Shown: positions 45,021-54,982 of the stretch, piece after piece
Layout of the letters: every line of letters begins with the position of its first letter
How positions within the stretch are numbered: position 1 is the first letter of the stretch
NCBI GenBank assembly: GCA_942159475.1
Contig: OW804102.1
Coordinates: 25,362,684 to 25,426,683 of the forward strand
From: Sthenelais limicola
Taxonomy: Eukaryota; Annelida; Polychaeta; Phyllodocida; Sigalionidae
DNA length: 64,000 bases
Direction of reading: 5' to 3'
Position numbers and translations under genes: made by a program
Notes under the pieces: model-generated
What the model saw: only the letters and a program-made list of their open reading frames with translations
What the model was told of the DNA's origin: nothing
Database searches by the model: none

Positions 45021-45425
45021 ATACCCCCACCCCACTCCCCCTTTCCTTCCATCCCCTCTACACCTTCCCCTCCCCAACTCCGCCCCTCCTCCTGTCCCTA
45101 CACCTACACCTCCCCCTCCCCAACTCCACTCCCTCCTCCTGTCCCTATACCTCCCCCTCCCCAACTCCGCCCCTCCTCCTGTCCCTATACCTACACCTCC
45201 CCAACTCCATCCCCTCCTCCTGTCCCTCCACCTTCACCTCCCCCTCCCCAACTCCACCCCCTCCTCCTGTCCTTACACCTCCCCCTCCCCAACTCCACCC
45301 CCTCCTCCTGTCCCTACACCTCCCCCTCCCCAACTCCGCCCCCTCCTCCTGTCCCTACACCTCCCCCTTTCCAACCCCACCCCCTCCTCCTGTCCCTCCC
45401 CCTCCCCAGCCCCCTCCCCCTCCTG
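45021..45425. repeat. C-rich ~41-45 bp minisatellite
   Basis: Nine or so copies of a pyrimidine-rich unit containing CCTCCCCAACTCC, CCTCCTCCTGTCC and a variable CTACACCT spacer. ORFs on both strands (136 and 84 codons) are Pro/Leu/Ser or Gly/Arg repeats and not gene-like. Confidence 0.88.
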
Positions 45426-45516
45426 ATGCTATATTGCGGCGCCAGGGCCCGTACAATGCTACTGTAGGAGGACTACACCATGCAAAGATAAACAAGACAA
45501 TTAAGGTGTTAACGCT

Positions 45517-45530
45517 GTTGCCATGGAAAC
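45517..45530. promoter_or_regulatory. RFX X-box-like motif
   Basis: GTTGCCATGGAAAC has a perfect left half-site and a one-base-changed right half-site. Confidence 0.33.
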
Positions 45531-45697
45531 GAGGGATGGGAATGTGAGGGCGACCAGGCATCTGGAGCTGGACGCAGCAGACGACGACACACAGACAGAT
45601 TTTTGTCATGTTTGGCAGACGACAATTGGGGGCGGTGAATTATCCAATATTTACCTCCAGTTGTGAAGAGTGGTGCATGCTACGCTGGCTGGTGGCG

Positions 45698-45885
45698 GAG
45701 GTGGAGGAGGAAGAGGGTAGAAGAGGCGGACGGGGAAGAAGAAAGGAAGGAGGGGGAAGAAGAGGAGGTGGCGGAGGTGGAGAATGAAGAGGGGTAGAAG
45801 AGGCGGAGGGGGAGGAAGAAGGGAAGGAGGGGGAAGAAGAGGAGGTGGGGGAGGTGGGGGAGGAGGGGGAAGGAGGGTTCTTGCT
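45698..45885. repeat. Polypurine tract with ~90-bp duplication
   Basis: GAGGGTAGAAGAGGCGGA and GGAGGGGGAAGAAGAGGAGG occur twice in the same order. Confidence 0.78.
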
Positions 45886-46184
45886 ATATACTCATCTCAC
45901 TGCTTACTTATACAAACACAATTAATAATTGCATAATTTAAATTCCATCTCGTTTCCACCTTTGGACCTCCATTTCATCCCATCTCATTCCACTCCGCTC
46001 ATTGTTTATTATTTCCGTATTATTGTTGTTCAAACCTTAATTTGTAACAAGTGAAGGAACAAGGTGAAAAGCAAGCAAATTATGTTTGACCCACGTCAAG
46101 CTGAGATGATTAAGACCACTCATTCACTTTTCCTGCTTAAATGAAATATTTTTGTAAAAAATAAAACTATAAAAATGAATACAG
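45886..46184. other. AT-rich, no gene seen
   Basis: No exon, RNA gene or repeat unit is recognised in this short stretch. Confidence 0.35.
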
Positions 46185-46438
46185 ATATAGCTTTGGCCAC
46201 ATCTCAGGGACCAGGGCAACACAAACATCCACTTTCCATTCTACTGTATTAGCATTGCTGGAGGGTTGACTGCTATAATCTAAGAAAAGATCCCAGTCAA
46301 ACAGATGGGGCAGTTTGACGGACGTGGGCCTTAGTGAACAACAAATAATTTCCTTTTTTGTCTTTTTTCTCTGGCATCCAACTCTGAAGACACCATATGA
46401 TTCTGAATTGAAAATGGTGACTACTAAGACCCTCGAGC
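46185..46438 (-). repeat. Dispersed repeat G, copy 2
   Basis: Inverted match to 37746-37985. Compared with copy 1 it has an extra ~17 bases around TGGCATCCAACTCTGAAGAC. It ends where the GGA-rich tract begins, mirroring copy 1. Confidence 0.75.
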
Positions 46439-46439
46439 T

Positions 46440-47241
46440 GTAGGAGGAGGGGGAGGAGGTTGAGGAGGAGGTGGGGGAGGAGGGGGAGGAGAAAGAGGAG
46501 GAGGTGGGGGAGGAGGAGAAGGAGGAGGTGGGGGAGGTGGAGGAGGAGGGGGTGGAGGTGGGGGAGGTGGAGGAGGAGAAGGTGGGGGAGGAGAAGGAGG
46601 AGGAGAAGGAGGAGGTGGGGGAGGAGAAGAAGGAGGGGAGGTGGGGGAGGAGGGGAGGAGGAAGGGGAGGAGGTGGGGGAGGAGGGGAGGAGGAAGGGGA
46701 GGAGGTGGGGGAGGAGGAGGGGAAGTGGAGGAGGAGGGGGTGGAGGTACAGGAGGAGGTACAGGAGGTACAGGGGGACAGAAGGTGAATGAGAAGGAGGA
46801 GGTGAAGGAAAAGGAGGAGGGGGGAGGTGTGGGAGGAGGGAGGTGAGGAGAACGTACAGGAGGGACAGAAGGTGGATGAGGAGTAGAAGGAGGAGGTGAA
46901 GGAAAAGGAAGAGGAGGAGGAGGTGGAGTAGGATGGAGGGGAGCTGGAGGTGGAGGTGGAGGACGAGGTGGTGGAGGAGTAGGTGGGGGAGAAAGAGAAG
47001 GAGGAGGAGAAGGTGTAAGGGTGAAGAAGTAAAGGAGGTGCAGGACGAGGGGGTACAGGAGGGGCAGATGAGGAGGAGGAGCTTGACGAAGGGGAGAAGG
47101 AAGTGTGGGAGGAGGGAGGCGAGGAGGAGTTGCAGGAGAAGAAGGAGAATAGGAGGAACAGGAGCAGGAGCAGGAGTAGGTGCAGACGCTGCAGGAGAAG
47201 AAGGGAGAAGGAGGAGCTTGAGGAAGAGGAGGAGGAGGAGG

Positions 47242-47276
<35 letters not shown>

Positions 47277-47475
47277 TAGGAGTAGGAGTAGGAGCACGAG
47301 CAGGAGTAGGCGCAGGAGTAGGAGCAGGAGCAGGAGCAGGAGTAGGTGCAGGAGTAGGAGCAGGAGCAGGAGCAGGAGTAGGTGCAGGAGTAGGAGCAGG
47401 AGCAGGAGCAGGAGTAGGTGCAGGAGTAGGTGCAGACGCTGCAGGAGAAGAAGGGAGGAGGAGGAGCTTGAGGAC

Positions 47476-47514
<39 letters not shown>

Positions 47515-47615
47515 TAGGTGCGGGAGCAGGAGCAGACGCTGCAGGAGAAGAAGGGAGAAGGAGGAGCTTGAGGAAGAGGAGGAGGAGGAGGAGGAGGAGG
47601 AGGAGCTTGTAGGGT
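46440..47615. repeat. 1.2-kb polypurine (GGAGGA, then GGAGCA/GGAGTA) tract
   Basis: The first part is GGA/GGGG-rich with GGTGGGGGAGGAGG units. The second part (about 47150-47600) is built of GGAGCA and GGAGTA hexamers with longer shared blocks such as GCAGACGCTGCAGGAGAAGA, repeated about three to four times. Minus-strand ORFs of 407-515 codons and plus-strand ORFs of up to 194 codons are single-residue-run artefacts. Confidence 0.92.
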
Positions 47616-47851
47616 GGAATTGTTGTATTGTGTCGGCAGGCTGGCATGCACGCAACAACTGTTGATGTTCACCCAAGGCCAAAACCTACAGATGAGCTTT
47701 GCACGCACACCCACTCTCTGGACATTAATAGGCTTGATGTGCCAGTGCCAAAATAGCAGTTTGAAAAAAGCTACTACTCGCCTTTGACCTAAATAAAGTA
47801 GGGATGGTCTGTCAGGGGAGTCCTATGTCAGGCCATGGTACAGTTTGCGGC

Positions 47852-48061
47852 CCTTGTACAATCCACCTTCACCAATCCTCTCAAATTCATGTTTAAAATA
47901 CAGTTGACATATCCAAACAGATGTTATAGCTAATCTAGTACCAAATAATATTTAAATATTTAAATTTATATATTTAAATATTTCGAATATATTATTGTAC
48001 GTTCTACTTGACCGGAATTTACTAAATGTAGAAGTGCTGATTTTTCATTTCTGGGCGACCT
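47852..48061 (+). mobile_element. MITE family B copy, diverged
   Basis: CACCTTCACCAATCCTCTCA, ATACAGTTGACATATCCAAA and GAATTTACTAAATGTAGAAG remain. Both ends are worn, and an AT-rich ATATTTAAATATTT expansion lies inside. Confidence 0.55.
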
Positions 48062-48341
48062 GTATCTACTAAAATAGAAATAGTAAGAGTACAATAGCCC
48101 CTCGTTTCGCTATCCTAACGATGGTTCTTTATCGTTATCGCAATGGTTAATAACGGTTAAGCTAAGACAGACTCAAAAGCAGCTGTAATATATTATCAGT
48201 GTCATTTTATAGCTAAACCCAATGTGACTCCAGATATAATTGTTTTCTATTTCCAAGGTATACATGGAAGATGATTTGTGCCTTCTGTTTTACGAACAGC
48301 TCTTTCAGATAACAATATTAACAAGAGAAACACTTGTTTGA
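48062..48341. other. No gene seen
   Basis: Mixed sequence between two MITEs. Confidence 0.35.
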
Positions 48342-48690
48342 TTAAAGTTGCACTCTCAGTTAACGTCGTCAAAGATTTTATACTTTTTGTTCAGTTTTTC
48401 CAACTGATCTAAAAGTTGTTTTACCAACATTTTGGAGGATTGTCTCTGTTTGTTTTTGCTACAGGGCTTCTCAAACGTCCTGCTATGTTTTTGGAGGACC
48501 CGCTGGAATCCTTTTTAGCGATGACTTTTTATCGCTCACCGGCGGCCGTTTTCTCTCAGAGAATTCACCTTCAAAACTGTTGTACAAACATGTAACAGCA
48601 GCAGAATATTTATAAATCCAGTCATATAAGTCATAATATGAGTAAATTTGGTAAGATTTGGTGGTAATTGCTGAGCATGCATTTTTAACG
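48342..48690 (-). mobile_element. MITE family A, full copy
   Basis: TTAAAGTTGCACTCTCAGTT at the left to GCTGAGCATGCATTTTTAA at the right. The reverse-order body includes CATTTTGGAGGATTGTC, TTATCGCTCACCGGCGGCCG and TCATATAAGTCATAATATGA. TTAA stands at both outer edges. Confidence 0.73.
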
Positions 48691-49940
48691 TTAAGATACC
48701 ATTACGAGTCGTAATCGGCAACAGGACAAGTAACGATAGGATTAAGAATGTGTCCAGGCAAATTAAACACTACTGGCATGCCTCACTTCAGACCGGCTGA
48801 AATTCCCTTAGCAAGGCTGGAACTCCCTCGGTGAAATCCCTCGTTATCAAGGTAATCAATACCCCAGTTCCATTATCCTCTTCATATTTATTTACTCAAA
48901 TATTCAATGCCTTGAATTTCCACTGACTCCAGCAAGGAAAAACAACTTCAATGGCCAGAGTGAAATTGCGTTCAAATTGACAAATATTTGATTTTTTTCT
49001 TCTTTTGAATTTTGGCGGCTCAGATGATAAGCGAGGATCATGCCGCCCGAGCGAGGAATTGTAATTGCCCGGATGAGAGTTGGAGATTGCAATAGGGGGA
49101 ATTGCATAAGCGCCATTTTGAATTTGAATTGGCAATGAAGAGGTTGCATCATGGGTTGCAACAGAAATTTAGAGAGATTGAATGATATGGGTGAGATGCA
49201 GCTTTTGAACACTTTGCCGGGCGTGGGATTCAAACCTGTGTTGCCCAAATCAGGGAAACTAACTAGGCCACTAGTACAGGCATAATGTAAAGCTGACTTT
49301 TGGATATAGGGTGCAGGGTACATGGGGGAGCATTCCCGGAAAAGTCCCCACCTTGGGACTATGTGCTTTTTGAGATTTTGACAATGTTGTGTCATTTTCC
49401 ACAAAATAGAATTGGGAAAAAGCACCCAGCTCCCAAAAATGAATGCATAAACAGAAATCTTTATTTTTTAATTTTGTTGCCAAAACAACGTCCAGATTTT
49501 GGGCATTTTTTCAGATCAGGTCATAGTAGTTTGGGAGCTAATCGTCTGCATCATGCACTTTGGGAGACCTTCTTGAAATATAGCATGGTGTTAGATAAGG
49601 CCTAAAATTTTCAAAAACTACCATGCAGCTACAAGTTGGCAGACACGCCTGGTGGCCAGTAGCTGCAAAAATCAAAATGGCCACCAACACACACTAGATA
49701 TGCTATATCTTGACATTTGCTGGATCTTCAACTATAATACCACTTTATGGATGTTTTTGAGAATGAGGAATTCATTTCTTAAGGTAATTTTTTGGTCCAA
49801 GGTCATTTTCAAGGTTGAAATCCAATATTGCCGCCACTGAATAACAAGAATGTTATCATAGCACGCAGAGCTCACCTATAATGAGGGATGACCCCCTACA
49901 GACAAATAACAGTGCTAAATGATGAATGAGCGACATTGAG
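48691..49940. other. No gene seen; element C fragment and tRNA-like sequence
   Basis: An element C end (CAATAGGGGGAATTGCATAA, CGCCATTTTGAATTTGAATT) is at 49094-49160. Overlapping ORFs of 62-173 codons in 48896-49605 occur on both strands with no recognised domain, and I do not support any of them as genes. Confidence 0.4.
49214..49280 (-). mobile_element. Decayed tRNA-like sequence
   Basis: On the minus strand AGTGGCCTAGTTAG resembles an A box, and GGTTTGAATCC about 25-35 bases on matches a B box. The T-stem arms do not pair, so this is a SINE head or tRNA pseudogene rather than a working tRNA. Confidence 0.42.
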
Positions 49941-50021
49941 GGCCTGCTGGTGCCCTGCTTGGTGCATAATCTGAGGCAAAGCCAAGGCATCATACATGTA
50001 TAAACAGTGCACCAGCAGGCC
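49941..50021. repeat. Inverted repeat in the intron next to the Ig exon
   Basis: GGCCTGCTGGTGC and GCACCAGCAGGCC are perfect 13-bp arms around a 55-base spacer, starting about 180 bp after the exon's donor site. It could be a short MITE or an RNA hairpin in the pre-mRNA. Confidence 0.6.
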
Positions 50022-50197
50022 TAAAATGGAGGTCATTGATCTTGTTAGTGTCCATCTAAGCTGGTAATAGCCACAGTACCATCCAAGGCAGTGACTAGTG
50101 CATATCAATCATCTGCAATAAGATACAATAATCAATGGTGATGACCTGAAAATGAATTAAAGCTAAAATAATAGAGCTAGAATAAGCCAATACTTAC

Positions 50198-50581
50198 AGT
50201 ATACTGAGAGGTATATCCATGTTCCATTGGTACTACTGTCATCCGTGCCATCTAAGAACACAATACTACACTCAAACCATCCTTCATCCGTAGTCCTTAT
50301 GTCCGAGATCTCAATGGAGGCCTGTTCAACCAGGCGAATCCTCCCCTGGTATCCCGCATCCACGTGTGGTGGGTAACCATTAAACTGAATGAAGATGGGA
50401 ACCTCTATGCCCTGTTTTCTCCACTGGATGATATGCTCTACCCACTGGCCCCCAGGGTAGTTGATGTCACACTCCAGTATTTTGGATCCCCCTATGCCGG
50501 CCGCCTTACGCACGGAGCGCCGGGCCACACGGTGAAATCCAGTGCCGAGGGCCGCCCCTACCTCACTACCGCCCTCTACAT
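50198..50581 (-). CDS. Internal exon: V-type Ig domain of an IGSF9/turtle-like cell-adhesion protein
   Basis: This 384-bp exon encodes one immunoglobulin domain of a neural cell-surface adhesion receptor. On the minus strand it follows a polypyrimidine tract and CACAG (ending at 50582) and is followed by the donor GTAAGTA from 50197. It opens in phase 2 and leaves one base over, giving 127 full codons. Ig landmarks are Cys37 (ILECDI), Trp53 (IIQWRKQG) and Cys104 in the DEGWFEC motif, with Phe102 where Tyr is usual. PIFIQFNGYPPHVD, YQGRIRLV, VFLDGTDD and NGTWIYL are the parts that resemble the first Ig domain of IGSF9 and fly turtle, proteins with several Ig and FnIII domains in synapse and dendrite development. 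NGT at 118 is a possible N-glycosylation site. The first ~22 residues look less conserved. Signal-peptide and later exons were not found. Any V-set neural adhesion molecule is the alternative. Confidence 0.8.
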
Positions 50582-51130
50582 CTGTGGAAAAGAGAGAAAA
50601 AACACAGTTAAAATCAAGGATTTATATGAATTTGATATTTTAGATAAAATTTGATTAAGCTTTTAAAAAGAATTTTGGGAGTCAGGATTGTCCACTGCAT
50701 CTGTAGGTGGGAGGGGGAAAAAAGAAAGTTAAAATATGTTCAAGAATTTATATTTGGTATTATAAATAAAATTGAATTAAGTATAAAGTTTAAAACTGGT
50801 AATGGGTGGAGAATTTTGGAAGTCAGTTTTCTCCACTGCATAGTTCTGTGGGTGGGAGGAGAAAAGGAAAAATGGAAGTTAAAATATGTTCATTAATTTA
50901 TATTCAGATATTTGATATTTTAGATAAAAATACTGAAGGAAGCAAACAAATCACATAAATCCAATGATGACTGGACTCATAGGCTTATAATTCTTGACTT
51001 ATTTCCAACTTCCAGGCAATTGGGTGCCCTTCATTTAAAAATAAAATTTACTAATGTACGAAAATTTGGGGAAGATTTTTTAAGTGACAGTTGTCCACTG
51101 TACCTGTTGGTGGGAGGGGAGAAAAGATTA
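50582..51130 (-). repeat. Repeated 3' splice-site-like units before the Ig exon
   Basis: The true acceptor (AG ending at 50582) is followed on the upstream side by three diverged relatives whose AG ends at about 50701, 50846 and 51104. Each has a purine run on the plus strand (GGTGGGAGG then GAAAA), which reads on the gene strand as a pyrimidine tract plus CACCTACAG, CACCCACAG or CACCAACAG, and two are followed by GCAGTGGA. AGTTAAAATATGTTC recurs behind two of them. No long ORF follows the extra acceptors. They may be decayed duplicated exon borders. Confidence 0.6.
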
Positions 51131-51726
51131 AGTAAATATGAATACATGGTATATTCATGAGTCTGACGCTAAACAGGAGATACTAACAATAAGGAAATTG
51201 TCCACTTAACCTATGAACATCTTCATTGTATACCTTCACCATTTCCTTTATGTGATATTGTATTCTAAGTTAATAAATGACCTTATGAACTAATCTGTGT
51301 GATCTGTCATTCTGATTATAGACAAGATATTTTATCATCCCCGATGTCTTCCAAAACTATGCTGAAATGGGTAATTTTGTATCATTTCGACCATCAACTC
51401 ATACTCATCAACTTTATTCCTTGTGATAAAGGTGGGATCACACATGATTTGTTTACCACAAGTTGATTAGATAAAATTAGTTTTCATCAATTTTTCATGA
51501 ACTGGGGGCGATTTGATTGGCACAAGGCCCTTATTTTTTTCACAGGCTCAATGAAATGATAATACACGGGTGGAATAAGCTTCAAGCACAATGTACCAAA
51601 AGCCAGTTTATCTAACAACCTTTGTTCTAGACTTACAATTACTACACATTAATAAGGAGCGAGCTGGAAGAGTTGCAATAAGCTCTAGGCTAGTTATAAT
51701 TGCCTGAATAATGAAGGCAAAATTGC
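51131..51726. other. AT-rich, no gene seen
   Basis: Presumed intron of the Ig-domain gene. No exon or repeat is recognised. Confidence 0.4.
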
Positions 51727-51799
51727 AGCCCCCAGTGAGGATTGAACTCACGACCCCTGGTTTACAAGACCAGTGCTCTAGCCACTGAGCTATGGAGGC
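51727..51799 (-). tRNA. tRNA-Thr (TGT)
   Basis: This 73-nt minus-strand gene gives a full cloverleaf. The acceptor arms GCCTCCA and TGGGGGC pair (one G-U), the anticodon loop CTTGTAA reads TGT with CTGGT/ACCAG around it, and the T arm is GTGAGTTCAATCCTCAC. The A box (TAGCTCAGTGGC) and B box (GAGTTCAATCC) are intact. The base after the acceptor stem is T, as in other animal tRNA-Thr(TGT). A TTTT Pol III stop follows within about 10 bases on the minus strand. It delivers threonine for ACA codons. It lies about 1.1 kb from the Ig exon on the same strand, presumably in an intron. An 83-codon ORF crossing it is a tRNA shadow. Confidence 0.95.
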
Positions 51800-51989
51800 A
51801 CTTGGTAATAGCGCAAAGAACAGGCGTGTATATTCACATATTCTATAGTCATGTCTCAAAAGTTTATACGTGGGACTGAATGCAACAGGTGTTATGACAA
51901 TGGGGTCCTTAATATCCTTGACAAATGTTAAAACATTCTGCCAAATGAATATGTCCTCAGATGTAAATAAGTCCTGGCAAATTAATGCA
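51800..51989. other. No gene seen
   Basis: Short spacer between the tRNA and a family A element. Confidence 0.35.
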
Positions 51990-52203
51990 TTAAAGCTGTA
52001 TTGTTAGCTATTATTGAAAGAAATTGCACCGAATTTACTCATGAATTATGACTTATAGGACTGAATTTATCAATATTCTGCTGCTGTCATATATGTTTAT
52101 ACAAGAATTTCAAGTCATGTCGTACCTGTAACAAAAAATAGGAGACAGATTTGTGCAAAATTCGAGACAAGTAGCTTTTAGATTGGTTGGGAAACAAAGG
52201 AGA
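51990..52203 (+). mobile_element. MITE family A, 5' two-thirds
   Basis: TTAAAGCTGTATTGTTAGC, TTATAGGACTGAATTTATCA and TATTCTGCTGCTGTCAT are intact. After AAGAATTTCAAGTC the middle is deleted, and the match ends near GATTGGTTGGGAAACAAAGG. Confidence 0.62.
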
Positions 52204-52845
52204 GGGTCATATTTGCATTGTATTCCAAATGATTTGATATTTTAACACAACATTTTTCTCAGTCACAGTTGACATTCTACAAAGTTACATAAGGTTTCAA
52301 GTTAAACGTCATCAGCAGAAGTTGAATCCGGCAATACACTAGCAGTACCCATTTGATCTGATTGATTACTCAGATGGTGCTACTAGAAGTTTTACTTTAA
52401 AGAATTAATATGACTGATAATGAAACCACAACCATACCGACTCTCAGTAATTTTAATCATGATGGTTTATTTTGATGAAGTATGTACAAATATAGCTATG
52501 AACACAGACGCGATAGATCTGGGCTAGGGGGGAAAGTTGAGTCAAACGAGGCAGATGGGCTTGCTGTAGTCTGTCAAATGTGGGGATTAAAAATACTACA
52601 GGTTCTCTGTGTATTCTGCACTTCCTCTCCCAAGAATCTACCATAAGCATCACAACACAACATGTTGTAGATTAAGGACACACAGTTAAATAGGAATTGG
52701 TGGGTATTTTTTCTGGACATACTAGAAAGCTTTGAACTTCCCCGCTTTTACCTAGTCTTCAGGACAACCCAGTATTCAACTCTATATGGGTCAGAGTTTC
52801 AGATATGGTGGTAAGCAGTTTATCGGAAACACAGTTATCATCTAA
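52204..52845. other. No gene seen
   Basis: The 66-codon ORF at 52453-52653 has no recognised features. The sequence is mixed and AT-rich. Confidence 0.4.
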
Positions 52846-53082
52846 TGGGTCAGATTTTTAGAAAATGTACAATTCAACTTCGCCAATCTTCTCAAATAAC
52901 CTAAATTTCAGACATAAATAAAGTTTAAAACACAGTTCTACCTAGCCAAACAGATTGCTAGAATCAATGCAATGCCGACTATTCTCGGATTTACCTAGTA
53001 TTGATCAAATTGCAGCCTAATTTAGCAGAATTTGCTAAAATGTACAGCTGCCAATAGTACATTTTCTGAAAATCTGACCCAT
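52846..53082 (+). mobile_element. MITE family B copy
   Basis: TGGGTCAGATTTTTAGAAAA to TTTTCTGAAAATCTGACCCA, both termini intact. Interior blocks match the 30917 subfamily (ACTTCGCCAATCTTCTC, CTACCTAGCCAAACAGATTG). Confidence 0.85.
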
Positions 53083-53574
53083 ATATGGGGAGTCTGTGTT
53101 GGCTCATACACATGAAGGTTGGTGGTTGGTGATTTCAATGTTTTGAAGTATGAAATTCTGAATATGATTGGCAAAATATGTGTGTATATCAATCATGTTT
53201 GTATCCCATTATAAATGTACCAACGGCCAATAAAAATCCTTTTTTTTAAATTGTGCAACCTTGTGTAACCATGGAAACAAATATGTAACCTGTCATGTCA
53301 TCTGTATGGTTAGATTTTATAACTTTAGTTTTGTAGTTAACGTTATATATGCAATTTAAACTGCATTGGGACGAGTCAAACCTTAACTAGTTACTATATA
53401 TGTATATTTTTTCTGTCATATCTAAAGTGAAGTTAACATATCTAGAGTTCTGTCTACATATTTACAATGCAACAGGAATTGTCCTTCTTTTCCTAGCATT
53501 AATGACTTCTGGTCTAAAAAAAACAATCTTGAGGACAGCAGTAACACCTCCGTCCACTGTAGTGGTCAGCATTT
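53083..53574. other. No gene seen; one X-box-like site
   Basis: AT-rich. GTAACCATGGAAAC at 53265-53278 is a weak X-box. The ORF at 53400-53627 has a hydrophobic stretch but runs into the family B element and is not supported. Confidence 0.4.
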
Positions 53575-53810
53575 GTGTCAGATTTTCAGAAAATGTACAA
53601 TTCAACTTCACAAATCTTCTTGAATAACCCAAATTTCAGACGAAAATAAAATTCAAAATACAGTTCAATCTTACCATACTGATTGCTAGAATCAATGCAA
53701 TGCCGAATATACACGAATTTACCTAGTATTGGCCTAATTGCAGCCTAATTCTGCAGAATCTACTAAATGTGTACAGCTGCTAATTGTACATTTACTGAAA
53801 ATCGGACCCA
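53575..53810 (+). mobile_element. MITE family B copy
   Basis: GTGTCAGATTTTCAGAAAAT to ATTTACTGAAAATCGGACCC. The interior is of the same subfamily as the copy 500 bp upstream. Confidence 0.82.
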
Positions 53811-54492
53811 TTTATGTGAACCGGCGGGAGTGTCCCTGGCAACCGGTGACAGTTCAGTTCAGGTCTCAATACAACTCTTCATGATATAACAATATATATA
53901 GACTATATATTAACCATACAAAATGTACTAGTTATACTATATATTTTAATTATTAGATAGTTGAGAATGTGAAATTATATTATCTTATTCTACCAGTTTA
54001 CAACGGATACTCACTTGTGTATATCAATAGACCTTAGACCTTATAGTAGAACAATAGTCAAAAATGTGTTTTCCCGACTAGCTTAACTTACAATTAATTT
54101 CAATTCTGACCCACACCCAGTAGTTAATGAACATACTGGAAGACCTGGATTTATATTCAGATGTATGGCTCCTATTTGTACCCTAGATCTATACACAAAA
54201 TTTAAGATGTTTTGAATTGAATTGAATTCTTGTAAAAAAGATATTTCTTTTAAAACATTGTCGTAGACTTTTCATTACATTAACAATCATGCTCTTGTTC
54301 AATCAAATAGTCCATTTATAATGTACATGTTCAATTGTCTTGAATAGAGGTTAGCCTATTTTAGTATCTCAGTGAGAAATTCATTATATTCATATATATT
54401 GATTTCATATCGATGTCTGGGGGTATTTGAAAAGAACAACCCAGGGTCAGTTAAAATAAAATCTTTTGTAAAAATAAGTTAAAAAGACATCC
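53811..54492. other. AT-rich, no gene seen
   Basis: No exon or repeat family is recognised. Confidence 0.4.
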
Positions 54493-54565
54493 AGCCTCCA
54501 GTGAGGATTGAACTCACGACCCCTGGTTTACAAGACCAGTGCTCTAGCCACTGAGCTATAGAGGC
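54493..54565 (-). tRNA. tRNA-Thr (TGT), second copy
   Basis: This gene differs from the copy at 51727 only at acceptor positions: GCCTCTA pairs with TGGAGGC. One former G-U pair is now T-A and another pair has become T-G, so the stem is kept. The D, anticodon (TGT) and T arms and both Pol III boxes are the same. CTTTTTAAC on the minus strand about 10 bases past the end supplies a T5 stop. Flanking DNA is not obviously related to that of the first copy, which favours dispersal of the gene alone or an old duplication. Confidence 0.94.
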
Positions 54566-54823
54566 AGCTGTGCCCTAGACCAAGCATTAAACATGTATAT
54601 TCCATGATGACAGATGTTTCTCCTGAAATATGGCCCACTCCCGCACATGGGTGGGCAACCAGACTCCAGATGTTTTATAAGAAATCAATATTCTCCCACC
54701 GTTGGAGAGTGCACAATAGCAAGGAGATTGCATCTACCTCCCATGTCTCAACCCTAAAGTAAAAACAGACAAAACGTCCATACATTACCCAGTAACTAAT
54801 ATGTGTATGAAATGTTGATAGAA
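54566..54823. other. No gene seen
   Basis: Mixed sequence; no supported feature. Confidence 0.35.
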
Positions 54824-54982
54824 GAGTGAGTGAGATTGGTTGCTTTACGCCCTTATCAACACATTTTAGATGGTTATATCAAGGGCGGGAGAGCTGAGAG
54901 GGAGGCAGTTTATGATCATACCCAGGAAATAGAGATAGAGAAGGAGGGAGAGAGATAGAAGAGCAAAGACACTCTACTATGA
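54824..54982 (-). mobile_element. SINE-like family S copy
   Basis: GAGTGAGTGAGATTGGTTGC, TTATCAACACATTTTAGATG and AAGGGCGGGAGAGCTGAGAG in reverse, then TATGATCATACCCAGGAAAT and a GA-rich segment. The 5' end is worn. Confidence 0.65.

Noticed and set aside
46167..47714. Minus-strand ORFs of 407, 461 and 515 codons
   Set aside because: All three overlap in different frames across a GGA/GGAGCA polypurine tract and translate to runs of Ser, Leu, Pro or Ala/Pro. All frames being open is a property of the repeat, not of coding.
48896..49605. Overlapping ORFs up to 173 codons
   Set aside because: They occur on both strands over a segment with an element C fragment and a tRNA-like sequence. No domain or splice evidence supports them.
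51608..51859. 83-codon ORF containing AQWLEHWSCKPGVVSSILTG
   Set aside because: That peptide is the well-known translation of a tRNA gene read in one frame. It coincides with tRNA-Thr.
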